Of a stretch of DNA of 64,000 nucleotides, positions 7,716 through 15,872 are shown piece after piece. Source of the DNA: Advenella alkanexedens (GTDB taxonomy: Bacteria; Pseudomonadota; Gammaproteobacteria; Burkholderiales; Burkholderiaceae_B). The stretch lies in the NCBI RefSeq assembly GCF_019132845.1, contig NZ_JAHSPR010000008.1, positions 1 through 64,000 on the forward strand, in the 5' to 3' direction. The position numbers and the translations under genes are program-made. Numbering within the stretch: the stretch's first letter is position 1; every line of letters begins with the position of its first letter. The notes under the pieces were generated by a model. The model did not search any database and had not been told where the DNA came from. It was given only the letters and a program-made list of their open reading frames with translations.

Positions 7716-7740
7716 ACCATTGATCCTTACTATCATTATT

Positions 7741-7836
7741 TTAAGAAAAATATCCAATCACTGTTTGTGCAATCACGTCTAACACCCTTTTATTGGCCTC
7801 TTCAGTTAATCCGGCAATATGCGGGGTTAATATTGA
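7741..7836 (-). pseudogene. slcC: 3' remnant of slcC ((S)-sulfolactate dehydrogenase)
   Basis: The frame reads ILTPHIAGLTEEANKRVLDVIAQTVIG and matches the C-terminal end of the slcC product at 21344-22273, with the same spacing to the following comC gene (25 versus 23 bp). Everything before the catalytic histidine region is lost; an ATG at 7873-7875 opens a 44-codon chimeric frame of no likely function. Confidence 0.8.
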
Positions 7837-8645
7837 CAGGCCCCCGATAGGGCCATCAACAAGGGCTGCCACCATAGCATCAATCCAAACATATGCAAGC
7901 CATTACCTCCTACAAACAATGGGTAATATTTATAGGCTGAAAAGTGATTTGTTTTGATCCAGGTTAATCTATATACTGGTCTGTCCTGATGTCAATATAT
8001 CAAACCACATTTCACATATAGTTGCTGCATGTCACGCTTCATTTTGTTAATAAAATTCAGTAGTCTAATTTTATTATTACCCGCGGTATCAACCAAGGCA
8101 CTTAATTTGCACGCCACCAAATATCCCGGAAGATGGACATCCGCATCCCGTGCGCCTTATTCGGCCAATCAATCCATTTCAGACTGAATTTTTCTATAAA
8201 ATTCAGGTCAAGTCCCTTGACGATCGCCCCCGCTGTTACCAGGCGTCGTTTTGTAGTGTCGCCATGGAATCCTGCCAACAAAAGGTAATATTCAAAGATT
8301 GAAAAGTGATTGGTCAACTGGCCTTTATCCTGGTTAACCCAGTGTGGTGGCTGCATCTGCGGCTGTCATTCAGCCCAATCAGAAGATCATCCGTTCTGCC
8401 TATCGCTTGCAAACAGCCAAATACTTGAAAACTTGCTTGTTTGCGCTCCTTGGTTAGTCCAGCTAGTGTCTAACATTCGGAGCGCAGTTCAAAAAAATAC
8501 TTTATCAAATACCGCGTTTATGAATACGATTACAGTAAATTAAAAGGCAGCACGCATTGATAAGTAATAAGAACGTCCTGGTTCATTATTTCTCTGGAGA
8601 GGGCTTCAATATTGTGAACACCAGTACATATTAAATTCAGCAAAA
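7837..8645. other. Gene-poor decayed stretch with diverged direct repeats
   Basis: No convincing gene was found. Two blocks resemble each other: GGTAATATT...TGAAAAGTGATT...CC(A/T)GGTTAA at about 7920-7967 and about 8284-8335. On the minus strand both can read NHFS..(E/K)YY, so they may be remains of one coding sequence. An 84-codon minus frame (8102-8356) covers one block but has no recognisable family. A short rloB relic lies at 8386-8417. Confidence 0.5.
8386..8417 (+). pseudogene. Relic of an rloB-like gene
   Basis: About 32 bp (ATCCGTTCTGCCTA...GCAAACAGCCAA) match the rloB gene at 11148-11179 at all but two positions and encode the same RSAYRLQTA. Homology does not extend far on either side. 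It implies a second, lost copy of the RloA/RloB locus or a local rearrangement. Confidence 0.6.
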
Positions 8646-8665
8646 ATCACTTTCTCAAAAGCGTT

Positions 8666-8935
8666 TTACTTAATTCCTTTTGATAGTAGTCTGAGATATG
8701 TTTCTTTTTCTGCCTTAAGGCATCTATTTCTAATCTCGTCAAAGTCCCTGAAGCCAATAAGGTAGTTCGCCTCATTTGCTGTAAGGGCTTTTGTTTGGAT
8801 ACCAAACTGTTGTCTGATTTTGTCATCATATCTTTGCTCCAGAAGTTTTATGTGTTTTTTAAGTGGCTCAAAACTTTTGTCTCTGCCAGCATTAACCAAT
8901 ACAATGCTACCTAATACTGTACCACCATCGGTGTT
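8666..8935 (-). pseudogene. C-terminal fragment of an unrecognised gene cut by an IS3 element
   Basis: An open frame of about 90 codons reads GSIVLVNAGRDKSFEPLKK, LLEQRYDDKIRQQFGIQTK and YLIGFRDFDEIRNRCLKAEKE. It is hydrophilic with many charged residues and no transmembrane segment. I do not recognise the family. Its first codons (MTTTLT) derive from the terminal repeat of the IS3 remnant, so the true N-terminus was probably lost to the insertion. Confidence 0.45.
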
Positions 8936-8963
8936 TGTCAAGGTAGTTGTCACTATTTTTGTC

Positions 8964-9470
8964 TTAAGCAGCTTGTTGCATGGTTATCTCTTTTTCAGGG
9001 TTCAGGCTCACTGGCCCTGTCGGTTCACAGTTCCTGACTGGACGTGATCCCCAGCGTGACGGATTGTTCTGCTTGGCCTGTTCCAGCACTGCTTTACGTT
9101 GGGCCAGCAGCGCTGGGTCTTCACCGTCATGGCGTTGCTGGGGGGTAACGAAGTTGAGTTTACTGTGGCGGTGCTCGGTGTTGTACCAACGTACAAACCG
9201 TTCAACCCATTGCCGTGCCTCAGTGAGCGAAGCAAAGCCGGACGAAGGCCACTGCGGGCGGTATTTCAACACTCTGAACAGGGACTCGATAAATGCATTG
9301 TCATTACTGACCCGGGGACGGCTGTAGGAGGGCAATACCCCCAACTCTTCCAGCTTGGCCTTCATGGTCTGCGCTTTCATTGGCGCACCATTATCGGAAT
9401 GCAGAACCAGCGGCAGATGCAGGCATTGTTCGCGCAACAGGCAGCGCCTTCTCCTTGTACCGTAATTCAC
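8964..9470 (-). pseudogene. IS3-family OrfB, 3' part
   Basis: This frame carries the second and third catalytic residues of the integrase core (LHSDNGAPMKAQTM, then NDNAFIESLFRVLKYRPQWP) and the usual tail RWYNTEHRHSKLNFVTPQQRH. The first catalytic aspartate and the N-terminal region are missing. The first residues of the open frame (MNYGTRRRRC) come from another frame of orfA DNA, so the call applies from about residue 18 on. Confidence 0.75.
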
Positions 9471-9577
9471 GCTGCAGTTTCAATGACGGTCGCAAGCTTG
9501 GCTTGGGCTGACCATTGTTCTGATTTGGCTTTAGATCCTGGCACGGCTTGTTTACGTTCATGGGAATAACGGACCAT
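9467..9577 (-). pseudogene. IS3-family OrfA, N-terminal stub
   Basis: ATG at 9577 opens MVRYSHERKQAV, then SEQWSAQAKLATVIETAA, typical of the OrfA N-terminus, and hits a stop after 36 codons. In another frame the next bases read KLQRELRYKEKAL, the OrfA leucine-zipper end, showing a deletion that joined the two parts out of frame. Confidence 0.65.
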
Positions 9578-9688
9578 GATGGATGTCCTTTACCGCCTGT
9601 CTGGTTGAAATGGGAGGGTGACAACTATCCTGCCAGAGGGGGAGAACAAGAAATTCACAATCAAAACCCACATTAATAATAAAATAAG

Positions 9689-9716
9689 TTGATTTTTTGC
9701 ATAAAAAATGCATAAT
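9689..9716 (+). promoter_or_regulatory. Candidate promoter for the ATPase-RloB-dGTPase unit
   Basis: TTGATT (9689-9694) and CATAAT (9711-9716) are 16 bp apart and 35 bp before the ATPase start. A TGCAT/ATGCA inverted repeat (about 9698-9713) overlaps the -10 side and could be an operator. The region is strongly AT-rich, as are many defence-gene promoters. Confidence 0.45.
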
Positions 9717-9750
9717 CATCATATATTTTTGATTATCTGGTAAAAATAAA

Positions 9751-11019
9751 ATGCTCATCGAGTTTCGGGTCAAAAACTTTCGTAGTCTGCGGGATGAACA
9801 GGTACTCAGCCTGGTTGCCTCAAAAGACAACACACTGCAAGATACCCACACATTGGCTTCCGACCTGAACACTGTACCCAGGCTCTTGCGCAGTGCGGTT
9901 ATCTACGGTGCCAATGCAAGCGGAAAATCCAATCTGCTGAAGGCCCTGCAATACATGCGTGGTGTGGTGCTGGAATCTGCCACTGTCATCCAGCCCGATC
10001 AAGTATATTCCATACAACCGTTCCGCCTGGATACCGTTTCAGCCAGTCAACCAAGCGAATTCGAAGTCACTTTTGCGCTTGGATCGGTTCGTTACCAATA
10101 CGGTTTTACCATGACAGCCCAACGGATAATCAACGAATATTTGCTGGTATACAAATCAGCCAAACCCCAGCGCTGGTTTGAACGGTGGTACGACTCCGAA
10201 ACAGGTAAAGATGTTTATGAGTTTGGCCCTGGCATGAAAGGTTCCAAAGCCTTATGGGAAGGCGCCACCCGTTCCAACTCCCTGTTCCTGTCAATGGCAG
10301 TACAACTCAACAGCGACAGCTTACGCCCCGTTTTTGACTGGTTTTCAAGCAGTCTGGTTATTTTCAATGAACATAATAAACTCAACCCGCAAACTTCACT
10401 TCAAATGCTCAAAAATTCAGGTGGCCGCAAGCAGATTTGCGATTTTCTAAGTGCTGCCGACATTAGCATCTCAGATATAGAACTGGTTACCCAAAAAGTA
10501 CCTGGCCAAACCGTTCACTTTGATCTGACTGCGGGTAAAACAGAAATCCGCAACGAAGAAGTTGAAAAACAGCAATTACGTTTTTCCCATGTGACGCCTC
10601 ATGGGAAAGCAGTCTTTGACTTGATGGATGAATCTGGTGGCACGCGGAATTTGCTGTTCCTGGCTGGCCCGGTATTGGAAATTTTGCAAAAAGGATTAAC
10701 GCTTGTTATTGATGAACTGGACACCAGCTTGCATACGTTGCTGGTTCGAGAGCTGGTACATTTATTCCACCAGCCCGACATCAATACAGGAGGTGCCCAG
10801 TTAGTTTTCACAACGCACGACACGTCATTGCTGGATGCACCGGATTTATTCCGACGTGATCAAATATGGTTTGTAGAGAAAGATCAAGACCAGGCCTCTA
10901 CACTCGTCAGCCTGTCCGAATTCAGCCCACGTAAAAATGAAGCATTGGAACGTGGTTATTTGATGGGAAGATATGGTGGCATACCGTTTCTAAATCATTC
11001 CCTGGGGCTAAACTCCTGA
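9751..11019 (+). CDS. AAA family ATPase, RloA/AbiLi-like
   Basis: This 422-residue SMC/OLD-like ATPase starts with the typical MLIEFRVKNFRSLRDEQ. Visible motifs are Walker A GANASGKS (53-60), an ABC-like signature ESGGTRNLL (about 294-302), Walker B LTLVIDELD with D321/E322, and the H-loop TTHD with H356. The stop overlaps the rloB start by one base (TGATG), so the pair is translationally coupled. ATPase plus RloB pairs correspond to AbiL of lactococci and RloA/RloB near type I restriction systems. The likely role is sensing infection and gating the Toprim partner. The family is sure; anti-phage function is inferred. Confidence 0.85.
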   Translation: MLIEFRVKNFRSLRDEQVLSLVASKDNTLQDTHTLASDLNTVPRLLRSAVIYGANASGKSNLLKALQYMRGVVLESATVIQPDQVYSIQPFRLDTVSASQPSEFEVTFALGSVRYQYGFTMTAQRIINEYLLVYKSAKPQRWFERWYDSETGKDVYEFGPGMKGSKALWEGATRSNSLFLSMAVQLNSDSLRPVFDWFSSSLVIFNEHNKLNPQTSLQMLKNSGGRKQICDFLSAADISISDIELVTQKVPGQTVHFDLTAGKTEIRNEEVEKQQLRFSHVTPHGKAVFDLMDESGGTRNLLFLAGPVLEILQKGLTLVIDELDTSLHTLLVRELVHLFHQPDINTGGAQLVFTTHDTSLLDAPDLFRRDQIWFVEKDQDQASTLVSLSEFSPRKNEALERGYLMGRYGGIPFLNHSLGLNS

Positions 11020-11693
11020 TGGTTCGCGACAATTCTCCAAAAGTACGCAACAAACGGCAACTTGCAAGGAAACGCACTAGTCGTGCTTCTTATGACCGAA
11101 TATTAATTGTATCGGAAGGCAGTAAAACCGAACCAAACTATTTCAAAGAAATCCGTTCTGCCTACCGCTTGCAAACGGCCAACATAGAAGTTCGTGCAAG
11201 CGACCTTGGTACGGCACCAATTCAGGTAGTACAGTATGCCCAGTCATTATTTGAAAATGGTGACTCACATAAACGCCTGCAAAAAAGAGCATTTGAACGT
11301 GTTTATGCTGTATTCGATCGCGATGAGCACGATAGTTATAACCAAGCCTTAAGTCTGGCCAAGTCTCTGGATAAAAAGCTCAAAAATGATAATAACCAAT
11401 TAATCAGCTTTAATGCCATTCCTTCAATACCATGTTTTGAACTTTGGTTATTACTTCATTATGAAGATATACAGGCTCCTATTCATCGAACTGAGGTTCT
11501 TCAACGTTTAAAACACTATCTACCCAACTATGAAAAAGGTACAAATAACGCCTTTGCCAACACAAAACAGCATTTGGAATTGGCAATTTTACGAGCACAA
11601 ACTTTAACCAAAAAATTTACGGCTTATACTAATCCAGAACCTTTCACCGATATACACGTACTTGTACAGCGGTTGACGACACTAGGAAAGTAA
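11019..11693 (+). CDS. RloB/AbiLii-like Toprim-type effector
   Basis: This 224-residue protein of the RloB family has a basic N-terminal tail followed by RILIVSEGSKTEPNYFKEI (acidic E33, E38), then VYAVFDRDEHD with D100 and D102, and SIPCFELWLLLHYE, together a Toprim-like metal site. It is the presumed nuclease effector controlled by the upstream ATPase. Its start overlaps that gene's stop. A 32-bp relic of a related gene lies at 8386. The dGTPase gene follows after 50 bp on the same strand. Confidence 0.83.
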   Translation: MVRDNSPKVRNKRQLARKRTSRASYDRILIVSEGSKTEPNYFKEIRSAYRLQTANIEVRASDLGTAPIQVVQYAQSLFENGDSHKRLQKRAFERVYAVFDRDEHDSYNQALSLAKSLDKKLKNDNNQLISFNAIPSIPCFELWLLLHYEDIQAPIHRTEVLQRLKHYLPNYEKGTNNAFANTKQHLELAILRAQTLTKKFTAYTNPEPFTDIHVLVQRLTTLGK

Positions 11694-11743
11694 TGCGGTA
11701 ATTTTTAACCAATAAAATTAACTAAAACAAGGAGACCTACAAT

Positions 11744-13084
11744 ATGACCGTTGATATTTGGGAAGAGCGATTTGAGCCAAATGATACTCGTGCTAAGACT
11801 GATATACGTAGTGAATGGGAACGAGATTACGCTCGATTAGTTCATTCATCAGCATTTCGTCGTTTACAGTCAAAAACCCAGGTATTAGGCCTGGGAGAAA
11901 GTGACTTCTATCGAACCCGTCTGACTCACTCCATGGAGGTGGCACAAATTGGCACTGGTATTGTTCATTGGCTAAAAGAAAAACATAAAGATGATACGGA
12001 AATTTCTACTGCGCTGCCCTGCTCAGCACTAATGAACACTATTTGCCTGGCTCATGATATTGGCCACCCGCCATTCGGTCATGGCGGTGAGGTCGCACTA
12101 AACATTTGTATGCGAGATTATGGTGGTTTTGAAGGAAATGGTCAAACCTTGAGAATTCTTTCCAAGCTGGATAAGTACACCGAAAAAAACGGCATGAATC
12201 CAACTCGTCGAACCCTTCTTGGGGTTCTTAAATATCCAGCGTCCTACAACGATACAGTCCAGGATAGTGCCTATGGTGAACTACCTAATCAACGCTGGTT
12301 GTGTAAAGCAAATAAACAACTCCCCCCAAAATGCTATTTGGATGATGAACAAGCTGTAGTTTCCTGGATATTCAATCCCCTGACTGAAGCAGAAAAAAAG
12401 GCATTTATTAAGCTTCAGCCTAATAAAAAATCAGGCCATCTGAAACCCATATACAAAGCCCTTGATACCTCTATTATGGAACTTGCAGACGATATCTCGT
12501 ATAGTTTGCATGACTTGGAGGATGCTATTGCTCTAGGCATGGTAACTCGTGAAGATTGGGACGCCCACTTCGGACCAGTAGAAGACAACACATTGTTTTC
12601 TGACTGTGGACTGAAAGCTACTGATATAAGAAATAAGTTATTTTCAGGCGAAAGCCATAGCCGCAAAAAATGTATTGGCAGCCTGGTACACAAGCTGATC
12701 ATTAGCATTTCTGTTAAAAACTCAGGCTTGGCCCAAGCAACCACTCATTTACTAAAGTGGAATGCAGTGATGGATCAAGCCCCAAAAGCCATGATGGATA
12801 GCATTACCAAGCTGGTACTTGATAAGGTTATTAAAAGCCCAAATGTACAGCAATTGGAATTCAAAGGTCAAAAATTAATCATAGAACTGTTCGAAGCCTT
12901 GGCATCTGATCCTGAGCGTTTATTACCTCTTTCAACTAAACACAAACATCAGCAAGCTAGTACCGATGCCGGAAAAATTCGGGTAATTTGCGATTATGTT
13001 GCAGGCATGACGGATGACTACGCAACACGCATGTACGAGAAAATTTACCATCCTCAAAAGGGATCAATCTTTGATCGGCTTTGA
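11744..13084 (+). CDS. dgt: dGTP triphosphohydrolase (HD domain)
   Basis: This 446-residue protein splits dGTP, or other dNTPs, into the nucleoside and triphosphate. The HD metal site is complete: H62 in RTRLTHSMEV, H104-D105 in CLAHDIGHPPFGHGGE and the D249/D250 region in LADDISYSLHDLEDA. The N-terminal RSEWERDYARLVHSSAFRRLQSKTQV is typical of the family. A good AAGGAG site precedes the ATG. It lies 50 bp after rloB with no terminator between, so it is likely co-transcribed. Since dGTPases are known to starve phages of nucleotides, the position next to an Abi-type pair suggests a third defence component rather than housekeeping. Confidence 0.88.
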   Translation: MTVDIWEERFEPNDTRAKTDIRSEWERDYARLVHSSAFRRLQSKTQVLGLGESDFYRTRLTHSMEVAQIGTGIVHWLKEKHKDDTEISTALPCSALMNTICLAHDIGHPPFGHGGEVALNICMRDYGGFEGNGQTLRILSKLDKYTEKNGMNPTRRTLLGVLKYPASYNDTVQDSAYGELPNQRWLCKANKQLPPKCYLDDEQAVVSWIFNPLTEAEKKAFIKLQPNKKSGHLKPIYKALDTSIMELADDISYSLHDLEDAIALGMVTREDWDAHFGPVEDNTLFSDCGLKATDIRNKLFSGESHSRKKCIGSLVHKLIISISVKNSGLAQATTHLLKWNAVMDQAPKAMMDSITKLVLDKVIKSPNVQQLEFKGQKLIIELFEALASDPERLLPLSTKHKHQQASTDAGKIRVICDYVAGMTDDYATRMYEKIYHPQKGSIFDRL

Positions 13085-13109
13085 AATCTGAACCAACACT
13101 TATATTTCA

Positions 13110-13130
13110 ACTCACCCTTTGAGGGTGAGT
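13110..13130 (+). terminator. Hairpin after the dGTPase gene
   Basis: ACTCACCCT (13110-13118) and AGGGTGAGT (13122-13130) make a perfect 9-bp stem with a 3-base loop, 26 bp after the stop. There is no strong T-run, so termination would be imperfect. Confidence 0.45.
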
Positions 13131-13250
13131 CCTACTTGTTCCCACACGGAGCATCACTTGTCATTTAGTTAAGGAAAATCCATTTAAAAACAATATTTTT
13201 CTGTCGTTTATGAAAGTTCAACTGTCTCCTTGATGTTGGTTTTTTACTGC

Positions 13251-13310
13251 CCCCTCTGGCAGGATAGTTGTCCGAGACTTCATGTATGTCAACTATCCTG
13301 CCAGAGAGGG
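13251..13310. repeat. Long inverted repeat made of two facing IS3-type ends
   Basis: CTCTGGCAGGATAGTTG (13254-13270) and CAACTATCCTGCCAGAG (13290-13306) form a perfect 17-bp stem with a 19-nt loop. The arm sequence is the same as the right end of the IS3 remnant at 9618-9640. This may be a miniature element or scar with both ends and no body. A GTTCCCACGC-family fragment follows at 13311-13338. Confidence 0.6.
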
Positions 13311-13469
13311 CTCCCGCGCAGGAGCATGGGAACCAGGAAACTGTAAAATAAGTTCCAAACCATGGTCAATTAAAACATAACTGTTCAGCAATCAACACTT
13401 TGTGGAAAATCATGTTTTTTATATCTGTTCCAAATGAAATGTATAAAAAACCAAGAGGTAAATAGTTCA

Positions 13470-13793
13470 ATGCTTAATAATCAACCGGCCCATAAATTGA
13501 AAGTCATTTTGCACGCGCCAACAGGCAATGCGTTGCAACGTGCGCGCAATAATGCCCGTAACCTGAAAAAAGCAACGCCTGATGCTGAAATACGCATTAT
13601 TGTTAATGCCGAAGCTGTCACCACCGCTTTGGATACTGTAGAAGCCGATACAGACATGATGACTTGGGTCTGTCCAAATACACTGGCAAAGTTAAACAGG
13701 GAATTACGCAACCCCCTTACTTTATTGCAAAACCCTGCAATTCTTGAACTGGTTCTCATGCAGCAATCCGGCTGGACTTACATCCGGGCATAA
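13470..13793 (+). CDS. DsrE-like small protein
   Basis: The 107-residue product (KLKVILHAPTGNALQRARNNARNLKKATPDAEIRIIVNAEAVTTAL) has the alternating strand and helix pattern of DsrE/DsrF-like proteins. In that family these act in sulfur transfer or as small soluble proteins of unknown role. The sulfur-relay cysteine expected of DsrE is not obvious; the single cysteine is in WVCPNTLAKL. ATG 13470 is preceded by AGAGG at a rather wide distance; ATG 13434 is an alternative. It stands alone between repeats. Confidence 0.6.
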   Translation: MLNNQPAHKLKVILHAPTGNALQRARNNARNLKKATPDAEIRIIVNAEAVTTALDTVEADTDMMTWVCPNTLAKLNRELRNPLTLLQNPAILELVLMQQSGWTYIRA

Positions 13794-13902
13794 AAAAAGG
13801 CCAAAATTTCGCACCTCACTGCCCCTGAACGTATAAGCATGAACGGTCAAATAAGGTGCCGGGTGGCATGACACGAAACCCGCAATTAGCCATGACAACA
13901 TA

Positions 13903-13932
13903 CTTGTTCCCATGCACCCGCATGGGAACAAG
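13903..13932. repeat. REP-like palindrome, GTTCCCATGC type
   Basis: CTTGTTCCCATGC (13903-13915) and GCATGGGAACAAG (13920-13932) form a perfect 13-bp stem with an ACCC loop. It lies 17 bp beyond the stop of the minus-strand permease gene and may limit its transcript. It belongs to the dispersed GTTCCCACGC family found at seven other places in the window. Confidence 0.65.
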
Positions 13933-13948
13933 CAACAACCTCACACAA

Positions 13949-15016
13949 TTACTTGGTAGCTGGTTTTATCTCGTAGCCAACTTCCTCATTCGTCTGTTCC
14001 ACCTCATACAGCGCTTCTTCATTTTCCGGCGTAATGCCATTGCGTTTTTGCCAGCCCGCAAACCAGGCTACAAAAAACGGAAGAACGAAGGCGGTAGTCA
14101 CTACGGCTGCGGCAATCTGTGCTGTTGCGGCATCTTGCACTGCCAAGTAAGTGGGATCCAAAGAGGCAACAACAGCAGGCGTTGCAATCGCATTACCCGC
14201 AACACTTGCTTCAGAGGCGGCAGAAACCATGTTTCTGGTGGGTTTGGGGTGACGGCGAACCACATGCCAGATATACAGGGAAATAATCGCGGCACCACCC
14301 GAGATCACTGCCGTTGCAATGCCCAATAAAACCCCAATGGCTCCTTGGCCCAGCAACACCTCCAGATTAATACCTGCTCCAATCGCAAAAGCGGCAAAAG
14401 GAATAATGAGTTTTTCACCGGGAGCTAAAAAATTACGTGCTATCGTACTGCTGTTTCCAAGAATGAATCCAAAGAGCATTGGAAAAATAGCGGCAAAAAG
14501 AGCAAGCAGGGGAAAAGCGGCAAGTCCGGCAACGCCCAATGCGACCAGGGTAAGAAACGGGCCATCATTAATTGAAAGAATGGAGATCGCACCCTTATCT
14601 GTCTTGTTACCAAACTGGCTGGTAAGCGCTACATACAATGAACCGTTTGAATTGGACATACCGGCAATAATAGCCAGTGGAAGCAGTCCAAACAGCACGC
14701 CATCCGGAGCAAAAAAAGCAACGCCAAGCCCGAAAATAAGAGCTATGCCAAATTTTGCCACAAGTAAAACAACTCCCTTTTCCACAGAGGGCAGCGCCGA
14801 GCGAAAACTGATTTGAGAACCTACGGACAGAAAGAAAAGCCCGATTAAAACAGCCAGTCCATTTTTGAACAGCGCGGTTGTAAAGCTGCCAATATTCAAT
14901 ACTTCAGGTGCGAAAGTATTGAATATGACGCCAAGAAATAAAGGCACAATCATCAATGCACCAGGTATTTTTAAAACCTTAAGCAGAACCCTGTCAAAAC
15001 TTGTGTAATTTTCCAT
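13949..15016 (-). CDS. KdgT-family permease (2-keto-3-deoxygluconate type)
   Basis: This 355-residue inner-membrane protein has about ten hydrophobic segments and the family's hallmark stretches: KIPGALMIVPLFLGVIFNTF near the N-terminus, GMSNSNGSLYVALTSQFG, and ASEASVAGNAIATPAVVA. KdgT proteins import 2-keto-3-deoxygluconate with protons, but many homologues carry other organic acids. The BenD-like dehydrogenase gene lies directly upstream on the same strand (65-bp gap), so the two may form an operon for one substrate. No sugar-acid kinase or aldolase is nearby, so the substrate is open. Confidence 0.82.
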   Translation of the reverse strand: MENYTSFDRVLLKVLKIPGALMIVPLFLGVIFNTFAPEVLNIGSFTTALFKNGLAVLIGLFFLSVGSQISFRSALPSVEKGVVLLVAKFGIALIFGLGVAFFAPDGVLFGLLPLAIIAGMSNSNGSLYVALTSQFGNKTDKGAISILSINDGPFLTLVALGVAGLAAFPLLALFAAIFPMLFGFILGNSSTIARNFLAPGEKLIIPFAAFAIGAGINLEVLLGQGAIGVLLGIATAVISGGAAIISLYIWHVVRRHPKPTRNMVSAASEASVAGNAIATPAVVASLDPTYLAVQDAATAQIAAAVVTTAFVLPFFVAWFAGWQKRNGITPENEEALYEVEQTNEEVGYEIKPATK

Positions 15017-15080
15017 ATTGTCTAGCCTTTTGTGTTTATTTTAAATATTGATATGTCTAATGAATATGCCTGGTGATTTT

Positions 15081-15872
15081 TTAGCCTTGATCGCCACCAC
15101 CAGAAGGCAGCACCGATCCTGTAATGTATGAAGCCTCATCTGAAGCCATAAATAACAGCGGGGCAACCATCTCATCGATGGTTCCGTAACGGCCAAAATA
15201 GGTACTGTCTTTTGTTTGTTCTATGATTTCCTGATACCAAATCTGATCCTGCTCGGCAAGATCTGATGGATTACCCAATGGATTCCTTGGTATGCGACGT
15301 GCAGGCGCCTCTGTGCCGCCAACAGCAACAGCCACCACACGAACGCCTTTAGGGGCAACCTCCATGGCCAGGGATGCTGTTAAAGCATTCACGCCACCTT
15401 TGGCCGCCGCATAAGGAACACGATAGATACTTCGGGTGGCGATAGAAGAAACGTTCACAATAACCCCGCGCTTTTTTTCCACCATGTAAGGCAGTACCGC
15501 ACGGCAGCACCAGAGCGTTGGAAATAAAGACCGGTTTACTTCATCCACAATGTGCGAAGGCTCATATTTTTCGAAGGGTCTTGTCCAGATTGTTCCGCCA
15601 ACGTTATTGAAAAGAATATCGATTTGGCCATAATGCTCAATCGCATGAGCCGCCATCTTTTCTGCCCCTTCGTAGGTCTCCAGATCGGCTTCGACCCAGG
15701 AAACCTTTGCATTGCCATCATTACTCTTGATTCTTTCAGCGACGTCCTTGACAAGAGGTGAGCGGTCTACCAGCACCGTTGTGCCACCTTCTTGCGAAAC
15801 TCTTGTTGCTACACCTTCACCAATACCCTGAGCAGCACCAGTTACAATCACTACCTTATTAGCGAATCTCAT
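15081..15872 (-). CDS. BenD-like short-chain dehydrogenase
   Basis: This 263-residue SDR has TGAAQGIG (11-18) for NAD, NNVGG at 89-93 and the S142-Y154-K158 triad. It is strikingly close to BenD, the cis-diol carboxylate dehydrogenase of benzoate degradation: NNVGGTIWTRPFEKYE, EVNRSLFPTLWCCRAVLP and the tail SYITGSVLPSGGGDQG. However, benABC and cat genes are absent, and the partner gene is a KdgT-type permease. It may oxidise a different hydroxy-acid or be a displaced benD. Family membership is certain; the substrate is not. Confidence 0.8.
   Translation of the reverse strand: MRFANKVVIVTGAAQGIGEGVATRVSQEGGTTVLVDRSPLVKDVAERIKSNDGNAKVSWVEADLETYEGAEKMAAHAIEHYGQIDILFNNVGGTIWTRPFEKYEPSHIVDEVNRSLFPTLWCCRAVLPYMVEKKRGVIVNVSSIATRSIYRVPYAAAKGGVNALTASLAMEVAPKGVRVVAVAVGGTEAPARRIPRNPLGNPSDLAEQDQIWYQEIIEQTKDSTYFGRYGTIDEMVAPLLFMASDEASYITGSVLPSGGGDQG

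Larger units (their letters stand above)
8936..9635 (-). mobile_element. IS3-family element with a large internal deletion
   Basis: The ends TGTCAAGGTAGTTGTCAC (8936-8953) and the complement of TGGCAGGATAGTTGTCAC (9618-9635) form imperfect inverted repeats sharing TAGTTGTCAC. Between them lie the start of orfA, a short piece of the orfA 3' part and the 3' half of orfB, on the minus strand. At about 700 bp it is roughly half of a normal IS3. No target duplication is evident. Confidence 0.65.

Noticed and set aside
8102-8356. 84-codon minus-strand frame
   Set aside because: No family, no RBS, and part of it belongs to a diverged non-coding repeat.
8647-8829. 60-codon minus-strand frame
   Set aside because: It overlaps the longer unknown fragment at 8666-8935 in another frame and shows no independent signal.
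15081-15872. Genuine benD of a benzoate operon
   Set aside because: No benABC or cat genes are near, so the gene name was not assigned.
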